Below are positions 25,771 through 34,989 of a stretch of DNA of 64,000 nt, one piece after another (position 1 is the first letter of the stretch; each line of letters starts with the position of its first letter). The DNA is taken from positions 1-64,000 of the forward strand of contig NZ_CP102847.1 in the NCBI RefSeq assembly GCF_013307435.2. Reading direction: 5' to 3'. The position numbers and the translations under genes are program-made. Source of the stretch: Microvirga terrae. Lineage in GTDB: Bacteria; Pseudomonadota; Alphaproteobacteria; Rhizobiales; Beijerinckiaceae. The notes below the pieces were generated by a model that saw only the letters and a program-made list of their open reading frames with translations, did no database searches and had not been told where the DNA came from.

Positions 25771-27642
25771 TCAAAACGCCCAGCACGAGCAGCCAAGCAC
25801 GCCCCAGAACGCGCGGGGATCGGATGCGGGTGTGTTGGCGCCCCACGCGCTGGCATGGGAATGGCCATGCACGCCACAGGAATTGGCGCAGGCACAAGCA
25901 GCGGCCGTGAAGGCGTACTTGCGGGCTTCGTCACTGCTGGCTCGCTGCTGATAGCCGCCATGAGCACGCACTGGTGACCAGTCCGGCATGGGTGGGGGCA
26001 GCGAAGGGGCGAGATCCTTGAACTCGGCGTCACCATGCACGGGCTTGCCGCCGAGCAACGTCAGAACCGACGTGATGTCCTGGATCGCATCCTCGGGCAC
26101 GGAGAAGTAGTCATCGGACAGCACCGCCAGATCGGCCAGGTGGCCTTGCCGGATCTGACCCTTCTTGCCCGCCTCGTTCGAGAACCAGGAGTTGGCCTCG
26201 GTCCACAGCCGCAGGGCCGTCTCGCGGTCGAGCCGGTTCGCGGCCGGGTAGAGGGTGAGGCCGCCCAGGGTCTTGCCGGTGACGAGCCACGACAGAGACA
26301 CCCATGGATTGTAGGAGGCAACACGGGTGGCATCCGTGCCGGCGCCGACCGGCACGCAGGCCTCCAGCATGCGCTTGATGGGCGGTGTGCGCTCAGCCGC
26401 CTTGGTGCCGTAGCGCTCGACGAAGTCCTCGCCCTGGAACGCCATCCGGTGCTGGACGGCGATGCCCCCGCCCAAGGCTGCGATGCGGTCGATGTTGCGC
26501 TCGTCGATGGTCTCGGCATGATCGAAGAACCAGTGCAGGCCGTCGAAGGGAATGTCCCGGTTCACCTTCTCGAACACGTCGAGCGCCCGCGTGATGGTCT
26601 CGTTGTAGGTGGCGTGCAGCCGCCAAGGCCAACGGTTCTCGACCAGCAGACGAACGACGGGCTCCAGGTCGCCTTCCATGTTCGGCGGCATCTCAGGGCG
26701 CTCGACCTTGAAGTCTTCGAAGTCGGCGGCAGAGTACACCAGCATCTCGCCGGCCCCGTTGTGGCGGTAGAGATCGTCGCCCTGGCCCGGCTTCACCTGC
26801 TTGGCCCAGCTGTCGAAGTCCTTCAGCTCTTCCTTCGGCTTCTGGGTGAACAGGTTGTAGGCCAGGCGCACCGTGAGCTGGCCCTCCCGGTGCAGTTCCT
26901 CGATGATCCGGTAATCGTCCGGATAATTCTGGAAGCCGCCGCCCGCATCGATGACGCCGGTCACGCCGAGCCGATTCACCTCGCGCATGAAGTGGCGCGA
27001 GGAGTTCTTCTGGTACTCGGGCGGAAGCTTCGGTCCCTTGGCCAGGGTGGCGTACAGGATGGTGGCATTCGGTTTGGCGATCAGCAGGCCCGTGGGGTTG
27101 CCGTTCGCGTCGCGTTGGATCTCGCCGCCGGGCGGGTTCGGCGTGTCCTTGGTGTAGCCCACGGCCCGCAAGGCAGCACCGTTGAGCAGGGCGCGGTCGT
27201 AGAGGTGCAGGATGAAGACGGGCGTGTCGGGCGAAACGGCGTTGATCTCGTCGAGCGTCGGCAGCCGCTTCTCGGCGAACTGATGTTCGGTGAAGCCGCC
27301 GACCACGCGCACCCATTGCGGTGCCGGCGTCCGGTCGACCTGTTCCTTGAGCATCCGCATGGCATCGGCCAAGGAGCGAACGCCGTCCCAGCGCAGCTCC
27401 ATGTTGTAGTTGAGGCCACCGCGAATGATGTGCATGTGGCTGTCGATCAATCCCGGGACGACGCGGCGGCCATGGAGGTCGATCCGCTGCGTGGCTGGTC
27501 CGGCGAGCGTCATGATCTCCTGCTCGCTCCCAACGGCCAGAAAGCGTCCGTCCCGGATGGCGGCGGCAGAGGCTTCCGGCTTTTGGCGGTCAAGAGTTGT
27601 GATCTTGCCGCTGAACAGGATGAGATCGGCCGGTGTGTTCAT
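25771..27642 (-). CDS. YtcJ-type amidohydrolase
   Basis: A 623-aa metal-dependent hydrolase of the amidohydrolase superfamily: N-terminal DLILFSGKITTLD, the metal motif SHMHIIRGG in VPGLIDSHMHI, HWFFDHAE and AGTDATRV. It has a Cys/His-rich C-terminal end (CACANSCGVHGHSHA, then CSCWAF) after residue 590. The substrate is not predictable. ATG 27642 gives the family-typical start; ATG 27732, with GAAGAGG upstream, would add 30 residues and may be the real one. It is the first gene of the chain leading to the patatin lipoprotein. Confidence 0.85.
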   Translation of the reverse strand: MNTPADLILFSGKITTLDRQKPEASAAAIRDGRFLAVGSEQEIMTLAGPATQRIDLHGRRVVPGLIDSHMHIIRGGLNYNMELRWDGVRSLADAMRMLKEQVDRTPAPQWVRVVGGFTEHQFAEKRLPTLDEINAVSPDTPVFILHLYDRALLNGAALRAVGYTKDTPNPPGGEIQRDANGNPTGLLIAKPNATILYATLAKGPKLPPEYQKNSSRHFMREVNRLGVTGVIDAGGGFQNYPDDYRIIEELHREGQLTVRLAYNLFTQKPKEELKDFDSWAKQVKPGQGDDLYRHNGAGEMLVYSAADFEDFKVERPEMPPNMEGDLEPVVRLLVENRWPWRLHATYNETITRALDVFEKVNRDIPFDGLHWFFDHAETIDERNIDRIAALGGGIAVQHRMAFQGEDFVERYGTKAAERTPPIKRMLEACVPVGAGTDATRVASYNPWVSLSWLVTGKTLGGLTLYPAANRLDRETALRLWTEANSWFSNEAGKKGQIRQGHLADLAVLSDDYFSVPEDAIQDITSVLTLLGGKPVHGDAEFKDLAPSLPPPMPDWSPVRAHGGYQQRASSDEARKYAFTAAACACANSCGVHGHSHASAWGANTPASDPRAFWGVLGCSCWAF

Positions 27643-27839
27643 GAACTTTGTCTCATAGCGTTCCGGGAGAGAAACCCGCCGCCAACGCGCCAATCCAGCA
27701 ATGACGGTGGGGCGATCTGGGGTGGTGGCCATGGCAAGCCTCTTCATCTGAGACGCCTGCCTCGAAGTCAGCGGCATGGAAATGCGGATGCTTCCAAGCG
27801 GGCGACCGGAACTTCACGCCCGGCCGCCCAGGGCGGGAT

Positions 27840-28523
27840 TTACTCCGCCGCAACGGACGCCTTGGCTGAGTGGTCGCCCTCGCTCGAGCCGAACATGGCC
27901 TTGGCGTAGATCAGGCCGAGGCCGTAGCCGCCGCCAAACCTCTTGGCAATACCTGTAGTCAGTTCATAGGTCTCGGTGCGGGCCCAATCACGCTGCAGCT
28001 CCAGCAGATACTGCAGGGATGTCATCGGGCGTGCACCCGCCTGCACCATGCGATCCATCGCGCGGTTATGGGCCTCGTCGGTGACGTCACCACAGGCATC
28101 GGCAATGACATAGACCTCGAAGCCCTGATCGAGCGCGGATAGGACCGGACCAACAATGCAGACCGAGGTCCACAGACCCGCTAGGACCAGCCGGTTCTTG
28201 CCGATCTCATTGACACGCTGAATGACGGTCGCATCCTCCCAGGTGTTCATTGACGTGCGGTCGAGGAGCGTCTCTTCAGGAAGGGCGTCGGTGATCTCGC
28301 TGAACATCGGACCGGAGAAGCTTTTCTCCGCCACGGTGGTCAGGATGGTCGACACCTGGAAGCCGGCCGCCGCCTCCGCGACCATGGCCGCATTGTTGCG
28401 CAGGGTCACCGTGTCAATCGATTGAGTCGCGAAGGCCATCTGCGACTGGAAGTCAATCATGATCAACGTGTGATCGCCCGGAGTGAGCAAGGTCCTACCG
28501 GGTGTCGGTGTCGCATGAGCCAT
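27840..28523 (-). CDS. Isochorismatase-family hydrolase
   Basis: A 227-aa cytosolic cysteine hydrolase: Asp in LIMIDFQSQMAF, the Lys in AEKSFSGPMF and the Cys in LWTSVCIVGPVLSAL. It resembles the YcaC-like group of unknown substrate. AGGAAG precedes ATG 28523. The upstream intergenic region contains the palindromic elements E and B, oriented away from it. It is related in fold to the exported protein at 5848-6663. Confidence 0.85.
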   Translation of the reverse strand: MAHATPTPGRTLLTPGDHTLIMIDFQSQMAFATQSIDTVTLRNNAAMVAEAAAGFQVSTILTTVAEKSFSGPMFSEITDALPEETLLDRTSMNTWEDATVIQRVNEIGKNRLVLAGLWTSVCIVGPVLSALDQGFEVYVIADACGDVTDEAHNRAMDRMVQAGARPMTSLQYLLELQRDWARTETYELTTGIAKRFGGGYGLGLIYAKAMFGSSEGDHSAKASVAAE

Positions 28524-28707
28524 GGGGATGCTTCCTATGTTTAGTGAGAAGTGTTTTGTGAGAGGAGCGTCGGGATCATTCGCCCTGAAGATCCTGACAA
28601 GCCGAAGCTTTCTGTTGTCCCGACCAGTCACAGGAACGAAGGCCGGGACGTCGGCGCAGGACGTCCTACGCAGCTTGAGGCTTGGCAGAGACGGTCGGTG
28701 AGATCCA

Positions 28708-28735
28708 CTAAACTATGGTACAGGCCGTATATACC
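28708..28735 (+). promoter_or_regulatory. Palindromic promoter element, copy E (partial)
   Basis: CTAAACT-AT-GGTACAG (28708-28723) with TATACC at offset 22 (28730-28735). The downstream leader block of copies A-C is not conserved here; instead a CCCCG-CTCCGT-CGGGG hairpin follows at 28746-28761. It sits 147 bp before copy B, giving tandem sites upstream of the hydrolase at 29006. Confidence 0.45.
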
Positions 28736-28854
28736 TTTGTGGTAGCCCCGCTCCGTCGGGGACCATATCACAGCAGTCGACAGGCAGACGCTCGGGTGTG
28801 ATGCGCTTTCATTGGCACCTGTGCTGTACCGACCCGCACTGACACGAGTCCAAT

Positions 28855-28942
28855 CTAAACCTCGGTATAGTCTTTATAGACTTTCCGATTGGAGTCCCAT
28901 GCCACCCGTTTACTAGCGAGGTCTCCGTCGGGCAGGCATGCT
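28855..28942 (+). promoter_or_regulatory. Conserved palindromic promoter-leader element, copy B
   Basis: CTAAACC-TC-GGTATAG (28855-28870), TAGACT at 28877-28882 (offset 22) and GCATGCT at 28936-28942 (offset 81). It aligns with copy A without gaps over about 130 nt including upstream sequence. It lies 63 nt before the exported hydrolase start. Confidence 0.65.
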
Positions 28943-29005
28943 GCGAAGGTAGTGCACTGAGAAATCCCACCAAGGATGAAACTTACCTTATCAACGGAGC
29001 CAGGG

Positions 29006-29989
29006 ATGGCTGAACCACGACTCTTCACTCCGGCCCGTCGAGAGGTGCTCGGCTTCGGCTTGGGTACCGCACTCCTCGCCGGCTTACCGGTCAGGCAGGC
29101 AGCCGCTCAGCCAGCGGTCCGTATCAACTCACGAAACGAAAGAGACGACACTATGGGTACCATTACGACGAAGGATGGCGTTGAGATCTTTTACAAGGAC
29201 TGGGGATCCAAGAATGCTCAGCCGATCGTCTTCCACCATGGCTGGCCGCTGAGTTCGGACGACTGGGATGCTCAGATGCTCTACTTCATCGACAAGGGCT
29301 ATCGTGTCATCGCTCACGACCGACGCGGCCATGGCCGGTCAAGTCAGGTTGGTGATGGTCACGATATGGACCACTACGCCGCCGACGCGGCGGCGGTGAC
29401 CGAGCACCTCGATCTCAGGAACGCCATCCACATCGGCCATTCGACCGGAGGCGGAGAGGCAACGCGCTACGTGGCCCGCCACGGACAGCCGCAAGGTCGT
29501 GTCGCCAAACTCGTGTTGATCGGTGCCGTTCCGCCGATCATGGTCAAGACCGCGGCGAACGCCGGCGGGCTGCCACTTGAGGTGTTCGACGGCTTTCGGG
29601 CGCAGCTCGCGGCAAACCGCTCTCAGTTCTACCTCGATGTCGCCAGTGGACCTTTCTACAGCTACAATCGTCCCGGAGCCAAGCCGTCCCAGGGGATTAT
29701 CCAGAACTGGTGGCGCCAAGGCATGATGGGCGGCGCCAAGGCTCAGTACGACAGCATCAAGGCCTTCTCCGAAACCGACTTCACCGAGGATCTGAAGATC
29801 ATAACCGTGCCGACGCTCGTCATGCACGGCAACGACGACCAGGTCGTGCCGGTCGCGGATTCCGCGTTGCTTTCGGTGAAATTGCTGAAGAACGGCACGC
29901 TCAAAGTGTATGAGAAGTTCCCGCACGGCATGTGCACCACCCACGCCGAGGTAGTGAATCCTGACCTCCTCGCCTTCATTAAAGGCTAA
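29006..29989 (+). CDS. Exported alpha/beta-hydrolase (non-haem haloperoxidase/esterase type)
   Basis: A 327-aa protein with a Tat-like signal ([16 protein letters not shown]) in front of a haloperoxidase-type domain that begins at MGTITTKDG (codon at 29152). Triad: Ser in GHSTGGGE, Asp in HGNDDQVVP and His in the PHGMCTTH region; the oxyanion His-Gly is in FHHGWPLS. Such enzymes are usually cytosolic esterases with perhydrolase activity; here the signal suggests export. ATG 29006 with GGAG upstream is preferred to ATG 28976. Elements E and B precede it. Confidence 0.85.
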   Translation: MAEPRLFTPARREVLGFGLGTALLAGLPVRQAAAQPAVRINSRNERDDTMGTITTKDGVEIFYKDWGSKNAQPIVFHHGWPLSSDDWDAQMLYFIDKGYRVIAHDRRGHGRSSQVGDGHDMDHYAADAAAVTEHLDLRNAIHIGHSTGGGEATRYVARHGQPQGRVAKLVLIGAVPPIMVKTAANAGGLPLEVFDGFRAQLAANRSQFYLDVASGPFYSYNRPGAKPSQGIIQNWWRQGMMGGAKAQYDSIKAFSETDFTEDLKIITVPTLVMHGNDDQVVPVADSALLSVKLLKNGTLKVYEKFPHGMCTTHAEVVNPDLLAFIKG

Positions 29990-30015
29990 GTGCTGTTCTC
30001 CGCCGGTGAGGCAAG

Positions 30016-30039
30016 GATCGGTCGGGCTTCCGACCGATC
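30016..30039 (+). terminator. Hairpin after the exported hydrolase
   Basis: GATCGGTCGG (30016-30025) and CCGACCGATC (30030-30039) form a perfect 10-bp stem with loop GCTT, 27 nt after the stop at 29989. There is no T-run, so termination may be partial. Confidence 0.5.
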
Positions 30040-30154
30040 TCCTCGCACCTCCGGCAGTGGTGCGGAAATCGATACCACGACTGCACTGAGGGCAGTCGCC
30101 ACTGGGTCAGCGGCCCAGTCCGGCTGATGAGACCTTTTCGACAGAGAACGTGCA

Positions 30155-31534
30155 ATGACAACGGTAACGCCGACGGCGGTAGCCCTGGGCTCCCATCAGC
30201 AGGGTCGATGGTACCGGCACCTCTATGTTCAGGTGCTTACCGCAATCCTGCTGGGCGCCCTCCTGGGTCATTTTTATCCTTCCCTCGGCGAAGCGATGAA
30301 GCCCTTGGGCGATGCCTTCGTCAAGATGATCAAGATGCTCATCGCCCCGATCATCTTCTTCACGGTCGTGCATGGCATTGCCAGCATGAAGGACATGAAA
30401 AAGGTCGGCCGGGTTGGCCTGATGGCTCTCGTCTACTTCGAGGTCGTGACGACGTTCGCCCTTGTCATAGGGCTGATTGTCGTCAACCTGTGGCAGCCGG
30501 GGAATGGCATGAATGTCGATCTCTCTCACGTCGATACTTCATCCATCGCGATCTACACCGCGAAGGCAAAGGACCAGAGTACCATCGGGTTCCTGATGGA
30601 GATCATCCCATCGACCGTCGTCGGGGCTTTCGCGACCGGCGAAATCCTGCAGGTTCTGTTCTTCGCGCTCCTGTTTGCCTTCGGCTTGCAGGCGCTTGGC
30701 GAGCACGGCGAGCCGGTGCTGCGCCTCATCGACATTACCGGCCACATCTTCTTTCGCGTGGTCGGCCTGATCATGAAGCTGGCCCCGATCGGCGCGTTCG
30801 GCGCGATGGCGTTCACGATCGGCAAGTACGGCGTGGGCACCCTGCTGTCGCTCGGCAACTTCATGCTGTCGTTCTATACGACCTGCCTGCTGTTCATCTT
30901 TGCCGTCCTGGGTAGCATCGCCGCATTGTGCGGGTTCTCCATCCTGAAGTTTATGCGCTACATCAAGGAGGAGTTGCTGATCGTGCTCGGCACCTCGTCC
31001 TCGGAGTCGGTGCTCCCGCGCATGATGGCCAAGATGGAGAACCTGGGCTGCGAGACCTCGGTCGTCGGGCTGGTCGTCCCAACCGGGTACTCCTTCAATC
31101 TTGACGGAACCTGCATCTATTTGACGATGGCAGCCGTCTTCCTGGCCCAAGCCACCAACACCGATCTGACTCTGGCACAGGAAATCGGCATCATCGCGAT
31201 CCTTCTGCTCACCTCGAAGGGGGCCGCCGGCGTAACCGGCTCCGGTTTCATCGTGCTGGCAGCAACCCTCTCCTCCGTCGGCACGATCCCAGTGGCGAGC
31301 ATTGCTCTGATCCTTGGCATTGATCGCTTCATGTCGGAGGCGCGGGCCCTTACCAACTTGATCGGCAATGGTCTGGCAACGGTCGTTGTTGCCAAGTTGG
31401 AAGGCGCACTCGACGAAAAACAGCTGCACCAGCAACTGAACCAGGAGGCGGATCTCGAAGCGGACGAGCCCGAGACGGTCAAGGTGGAGGACGACGTCGT
31501 CGAGGCAGGTAGGCCTGAATCGGTCCGGGTGTGA
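30155..31534 (+). CDS. dctA: C4-dicarboxylate:cation symporter DctA
   Basis: A 459-aa transporter of the DAACS (glutamate/C4-dicarboxylate) family with about eight helices and two re-entrant loops. It shows the serine-rich loop [13 protein letters not shown], the NLDGTCIY motif and the second hairpin [16 protein letters not shown]. It imports succinate, fumarate and malate. An acidic 30-residue C-terminal tail follows the last helix. No dctBD genes are nearby. Malic enzyme at 9238-11532 would use imported malate. Confidence 0.95.
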   Translation: MTTVTPTAVALGSHQQGRWYRHLYVQVLTAILLGALLGHFYPSLGEAMKPLGDAFVKMIKMLIAPIIFFTVVHGIASMKDMKKVGRVGLMALVYFEVVTTFALVIGLIVVNLWQPGNGMNVDLSHVDTSSIAIYTAKAKDQSTIGFLMEIIPSTVVGAFATGEILQVLFFALLFAFGLQALGEHGEPVLRLIDITGHIFFRVVGLIMKLAPIGAFGAMAFTIGKYGVGTLLSLGNFMLSFYTTCLLFIFAVLGSIAALCGFSILKFMRYIKEELLIVLGTSSSESVLPRMMAKMENLGCETSVVGLVVPTGYSFNLDGTCIYLTMAAVFLAQATNTDLTLAQEIGIIAILLLTSKGAAGVTGSGFIVLAATLSSVGTIPVASIALILGIDRFMSEARALTNLIGNGLATVVVAKLEGALDEKQLHQQLNQEADLEADEPETVKVEDDVVEAGRPESVRV

Positions 31535-31604
31535 GCACGACACCCTAAGGACGGGACGTGCCGCTGCAATCCGTCATTCCAAGTCGAGAGCAGGAGGGTT
31601 CATC

Positions 31605-31907
31605 ATGAAGTCGATCAGCACACTCCTTCGTCTGAACTGGCATCTTTTCGTCGGCAGTGTTGTCGCCGCCGCGATGACGGGCTTTGCCGCAACGGCTCAG
31701 GCGCAGTCCCCGCCGTCCGCTCAGCAAACCTCGCCGGCCGCCGAGCCGATGAAGGCGGTGGAACGCAACGGCCGCAGTGTCGCCCGGACCGGCGCGACCG
31801 TTCCCAATCCAGGCACCGCGAAAACCGGTCCTCAGACTGAGGTTGAGCGGCGTGCCCATGAACGCAGCAGCCGGACCATCCGCACAATCTGCAGCGGCTG
31901 CCTGTAG
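31605..31907 (+). CDS. Small exported hypothetical protein
   Basis: A 100-aa protein with a Sec signal peptide (hydrophobic LFVGSVVAAAMTGFAATA, cleavage predicted after AQA) and a mature part of about 66 residues rich in Ala, Arg, Thr and Pro, ending in ICSGCL. AGGAGG lies before ATG 31605. No family is recognised. It is 71 nt behind dctA on the same strand. Confidence 0.6.
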   Translation: MKSISTLLRLNWHLFVGSVVAAAMTGFAATAQAQSPPSAQQTSPAAEPMKAVERNGRSVARTGATVPNPGTAKTGPQTEVERRAHERSSRTIRTICSGCL

Positions 31908-31969
31908 CCACGACGAGCCATGGATCACACCAGCGACTACTGCCGTGCTCGCGCTGACAAGAGAATAAA

Positions 31970-33196
31970 ATGAACAGCCTCAAGGTAGAATTTCCCGGTT
32001 CAAGCGGTGACCCGCTCGCCGCCCGACTCGACCTCCCACCCGGCCAGATCCGCTCCTACGCAATCTTTGCCCATTGCTTCACCTGCTCAAAGGAGTTCCC
32101 CGCCTCCCGGCGGATCGCATCCGAGCTTGCCCTGCGAGGCATTGCGGTTCTGCGGTTCGACTTCACCGGGCTTGGTGCTTCCGGCGGCGAGTTCGCCGCC
32201 AGCAACTTCTCCTCGAATGTGGAGGATCTCCGGCACGCGGCCCAGTATCTTGCCCGCCGTTTCGGTCCCGCCGAACTGCTGATCGGCCACTCGCTCGGGG
32301 GCGCTGCCGTCCTAGCGGTGGCGGCGGACCTGCCAGAGGTCCAGGCGGTGGTGACGATCGGAGCCCCAGCCGATACGGAACACGTGATCCACAACTTCCG
32401 TATGCATGTGCCCGCCATTGAAAGCAACGGTGAGGACGAGGTGGAGCTCGCCGGACGTCCCTTCACCATCCGGCGGCAGTTTCTCGACGACGTGCGGGGG
32501 CAGCAGCTTGAAGCCAAAATCCACGCTCTTGGCCGGCCGCTGCTCGTTCTGCATGCCCCGGGCGATGAAGTGGTCGGGATCGAGAATGCTAAGCGGATCT
32601 TTGTGGCCGCCCGGCACCCGAAGAGCTTCGTCTCCCTTGACGGGAGCGACCACCTCCTGACCCGGCACGGGGATGCGGCTTTCCTTGCCGAGGTCATCAG
32701 CGCCTGGTGCGGGCGGTATCTGCCACCACGGTCGAATCCAGGGGCGGCTGCCCCTCGCGATGGCGTTCGTGTCCGCGCGTCGGGAGAGGGGCGCTTCCAG
32801 CAGGTCGTCGAGGCCGGCCGGCACCGGCTGCTTGCCGACGAGCCTGAGAGCTACGGCGGCTTGGGCAGTGGGCCCAGTCCTTACGACCTTCTGGCGGCGG
32901 GGCTCGGCGCCTGCACCTCGATGACACTTCAGCTGTATGCCGAGCGTAAGGGTTGGCAGCTCCCGCCCTACACAGTCGAGGTGCGGCACGCCAAGGCTCA
33001 CGCGGACGACTGCGTCAGCTGCGCTGGCGGGCAAAGCGGCAAGATCGATCAGTTCGAGCGTCGGATCATCTTTGAAGCCGATCCAGGGCCTGCGGCGACG
33101 GAGAAGATCATGGAGATCGCCGACAAGTGCCCGGTGCACCGGACCCTTGAGGCTCGCTCTCTTATCGTGACCAAAATCGAGACCCAGAAGTCCTAA
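31970..33196 (+). CDS. Alpha/beta-hydrolase fused to OsmC domain
   Basis: A 408-aa bifunctional protein. Residues 1-255 form an alpha/beta-hydrolase (Ser in LIGHSLGGAAV, Asp in HAPGDEVV, His in DGSDHLLTR); residues 270-405 form an OsmC/Ohr-like domain with the peroxidatic Cys in GLGACTSMTLQLYAER and the second Cys in DKCPVHRTLE. This known fusion is presumed to act on organic hydroperoxides or lipid esters in the cytosol. An additional CVSC in the OsmC part is notable. Confidence 0.9.
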   Translation: MNSLKVEFPGSSGDPLAARLDLPPGQIRSYAIFAHCFTCSKEFPASRRIASELALRGIAVLRFDFTGLGASGGEFAASNFSSNVEDLRHAAQYLARRFGPAELLIGHSLGGAAVLAVAADLPEVQAVVTIGAPADTEHVIHNFRMHVPAIESNGEDEVELAGRPFTIRRQFLDDVRGQQLEAKIHALGRPLLVLHAPGDEVVGIENAKRIFVAARHPKSFVSLDGSDHLLTRHGDAAFLAEVISAWCGRYLPPRSNPGAAAPRDGVRVRASGEGRFQQVVEAGRHRLLADEPESYGGLGSGPSPYDLLAAGLGACTSMTLQLYAERKGWQLPPYTVEVRHAKAHADDCVSCAGGQSGKIDQFERRIIFEADPGPAATEKIMEIADKCPVHRTLEARSLIVTKIETQKS

Positions 33197-33284
33197 CAAC
33201 TCACAACGCCTGTCAGGCCTCAACCCAATCGCACGACCGCACCTTCAGCCGGCAACCTTCAGACAGCTTTCAGGAAGACACGCT

Positions 33285-33743
33285 ATGACCGCCTTCAGCG
33301 CCGGACGCCCCAACGACGGGATTATCCTCGTCGCCCGTATTCTTCTCGTCGCCCTGTTCCTCGTCTTTGGCTGGGACAAACTCACCAACTATTCTGGGGC
33401 ATTAGCCTACATGGCACAGGTGGGTGCGCCCGTGCCTGCTCTCGCCGCTCTTGTGGCAATCGTCATGGAAGTTGTTGTCGCATTCGGGCTTGCCGTTGGC
33501 CTCTGGACGGGCCCGCTGGCGCTTCTGCTGGCCGTCTACACGCTGGGGACCGGAATCATCGGACACCCGTTCTGGGCGGGGGAAGGCGCGGCCCGATACA
33601 TGGATGCCATCAACTTCTATAAGAACATCAGTATCATTGGCGGCTGCCTCCTGCTCTATGTCACCGGACCGGGACGGCACTCGGTCGATGCGAGGCTGGG
33701 CCAGCTCGGAACGAACCTTGGTACTGGCGCTGCCAGAGGCTAG
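33285..33743 (+). CDS. DoxX family membrane protein
   Basis: A 152-aa protein with four membrane segments (VARILLVALFLVFGWDKL, ALVAIVMEVVVAFGLAVGL, LLLAVYTLGTGIIGHPFW, IIGGCLLLYVTG), typical of DoxX. It follows the OsmC fusion on the same strand (88 nt), a pairing compatible with thiol-peroxide defence. It is distinct in sequence from the DoxX at 25332. Confidence 0.88.
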   Translation: MTAFSAGRPNDGIILVARILLVALFLVFGWDKLTNYSGALAYMAQVGAPVPALAALVAIVMEVVVAFGLAVGLWTGPLALLLAVYTLGTGIIGHPFWAGEGAARYMDAINFYKNISIIGGCLLLYVTGPGRHSVDARLGQLGTNLGTGAARG

Positions 33744-33795
33744 TTTCCTTGGCTGTGGTGTCGTGATCTGGGCGACTACATACATCAGGCTCATC

Positions 33796-33811
33796 CTATA
33801 CCAAGGTACAG
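33796..33811 (+). promoter_or_regulatory. Palindromic operator, copy D
   Basis: CTATACC-AA-GGTACAG is the most symmetrical copy of the motif (6 of 7 pairs). Downstream similarity to copies A-C needs a one-base insertion. It lies 171 bp before the AraC-family gene and 53 bp after the DoxX stop. Confidence 0.5.
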
Positions 33812-33981
33812 GGCCATCTATCTGTTTCCATGGACCAACCAGACCTGCGGTACGGTACCGTGAGGCGGGATTTCCCATCATGATTGCGGGCATACAAGAG
33901 GCAATGACCCCGGGCCTCATGGGTGCACAGACAGACCTTTGAGGACTGAGCGCACGGCCTCCCGAACGGGAGCACAGGTCC

Positions 33982-34989
33982 ATGACCGACTCGATCCACC
34001 GTGAACCTTCTCAGAACCATCCATCAGCCGCGACTGAACTGCGCCAGAGCGAGCTGTCGACGGCCGACCGACGTCTTGCCGAAAGGGAGATGGAGCGCGT
34101 CCTCGGGACCACACCGTTCCGCATGGCTTTGGATTCCTCCGGGGCGGGGATCGCCCACTGGCAACATGACCCCTTGCACGACGTCGTCGAGCCCATGACC
34201 CACCACGTCATTATGGCATACAACGGCTCGGTTCAGCGCATGCAGAGGCGGACCGGAAAATCGGTTGCGACCGGAACGTTTCGTCCCGGGGTTTTGATTA
34301 TCATTCCTGAAGGATCAAGCTCCCGATGGGATATTCCGAAACCTGTCGATGTCGTTCAGCTCTATCTTCCACACGCGACGCTCCAGCGTGTTGCCGATGA
34401 AGCCCACATTGACAAGCCGATCGATCTCGTGGAGCGAACGGCGCATCCCGACCCCCTTATATCCCGCCTACTCCTGAGCGCGGCGGATTCACCGAGTGGC
34501 AATGAGGCCCTAGATACGTTGTACCGACAGCAGCTGACCGACCTGCTGGCGACGCGGCTCCTGGCTGATCACACCGGCTCGCCGATCACGGTCCAGCCGG
34601 CCTCAGGTGGGCTTTCCCCTACGGCGCTGCGCCGCGCCATGGAACGCTTGCGCTCGGACACCGATGCGGACGTCTCTCTCGCGGCCCTGGCGGCGGACGC
34701 CGGCCTGTCACGCTTCCATTTCTGCCGTGCGTTCAAGGAGAGCACCGGGCTGTCACCGCATGCCTGGCTGCGCCAGCACCAACTCGAGCAGGCCATGGTC
34801 ATGCTGCGAGACACTGATGCATCGATTGTGTCGGTCGCTATGGCGCTTGGCTATTCTTCCCAGACGGCCTTCGCGGCGGCGTTCAGGCGGTTGACGGGCG
34901 AAACCCCATGCAATTGGCGGCGACGTGCGCAATGGGCTTGCATTGATACCGCGGGCGGACCGGTTATGCGCCGATTGAGAGCGGCATGA
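33982..34989 (+). CDS. AraC-family transcriptional regulator
   Basis: A 335-aa protein. The C-terminal AraC HTH pair spans about residues 225-320 (LSRFHFCRAFKESTGLSPHAW, then VAMALGYSSQTAFAAAFRR); the N-terminal 200 residues are a cupin-like effector domain (GVLIIIPEGSSSRWDIP). Its stop overlaps the GH15 start (ATGA). Copy D of the palindromic element lies upstream, so it is the only regulator in the window carrying this motif in its own promoter region and is a candidate for autoregulation (inference). Confidence 0.9.
   Translation: MTDSIHREPSQNHPSAATELRQSELSTADRRLAEREMERVLGTTPFRMALDSSGAGIAHWQHDPLHDVVEPMTHHVIMAYNGSVQRMQRRTGKSVATGTFRPGVLIIIPEGSSSRWDIPKPVDVVQLYLPHATLQRVADEAHIDKPIDLVERTAHPDPLISRLLLSAADSPSGNEALDTLYRQQLTDLLATRLLADHTGSPITVQPASGGLSPTALRRAMERLRSDTDADVSLAALAADAGLSRFHFCRAFKESTGLSPHAWLRQHQLEQAMVMLRDTDASIVSVAMALGYSSQTAFAAAFRRLTGETPCNWRRRAQWACIDTAGGPVMRRLRAA

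Noticed and set aside
26035..27909. 624-codon plus-strand frame opposite the amidohydrolase
   Set aside because: Shadow frame; the minus strand encodes a complete amidohydrolase with metal motifs.
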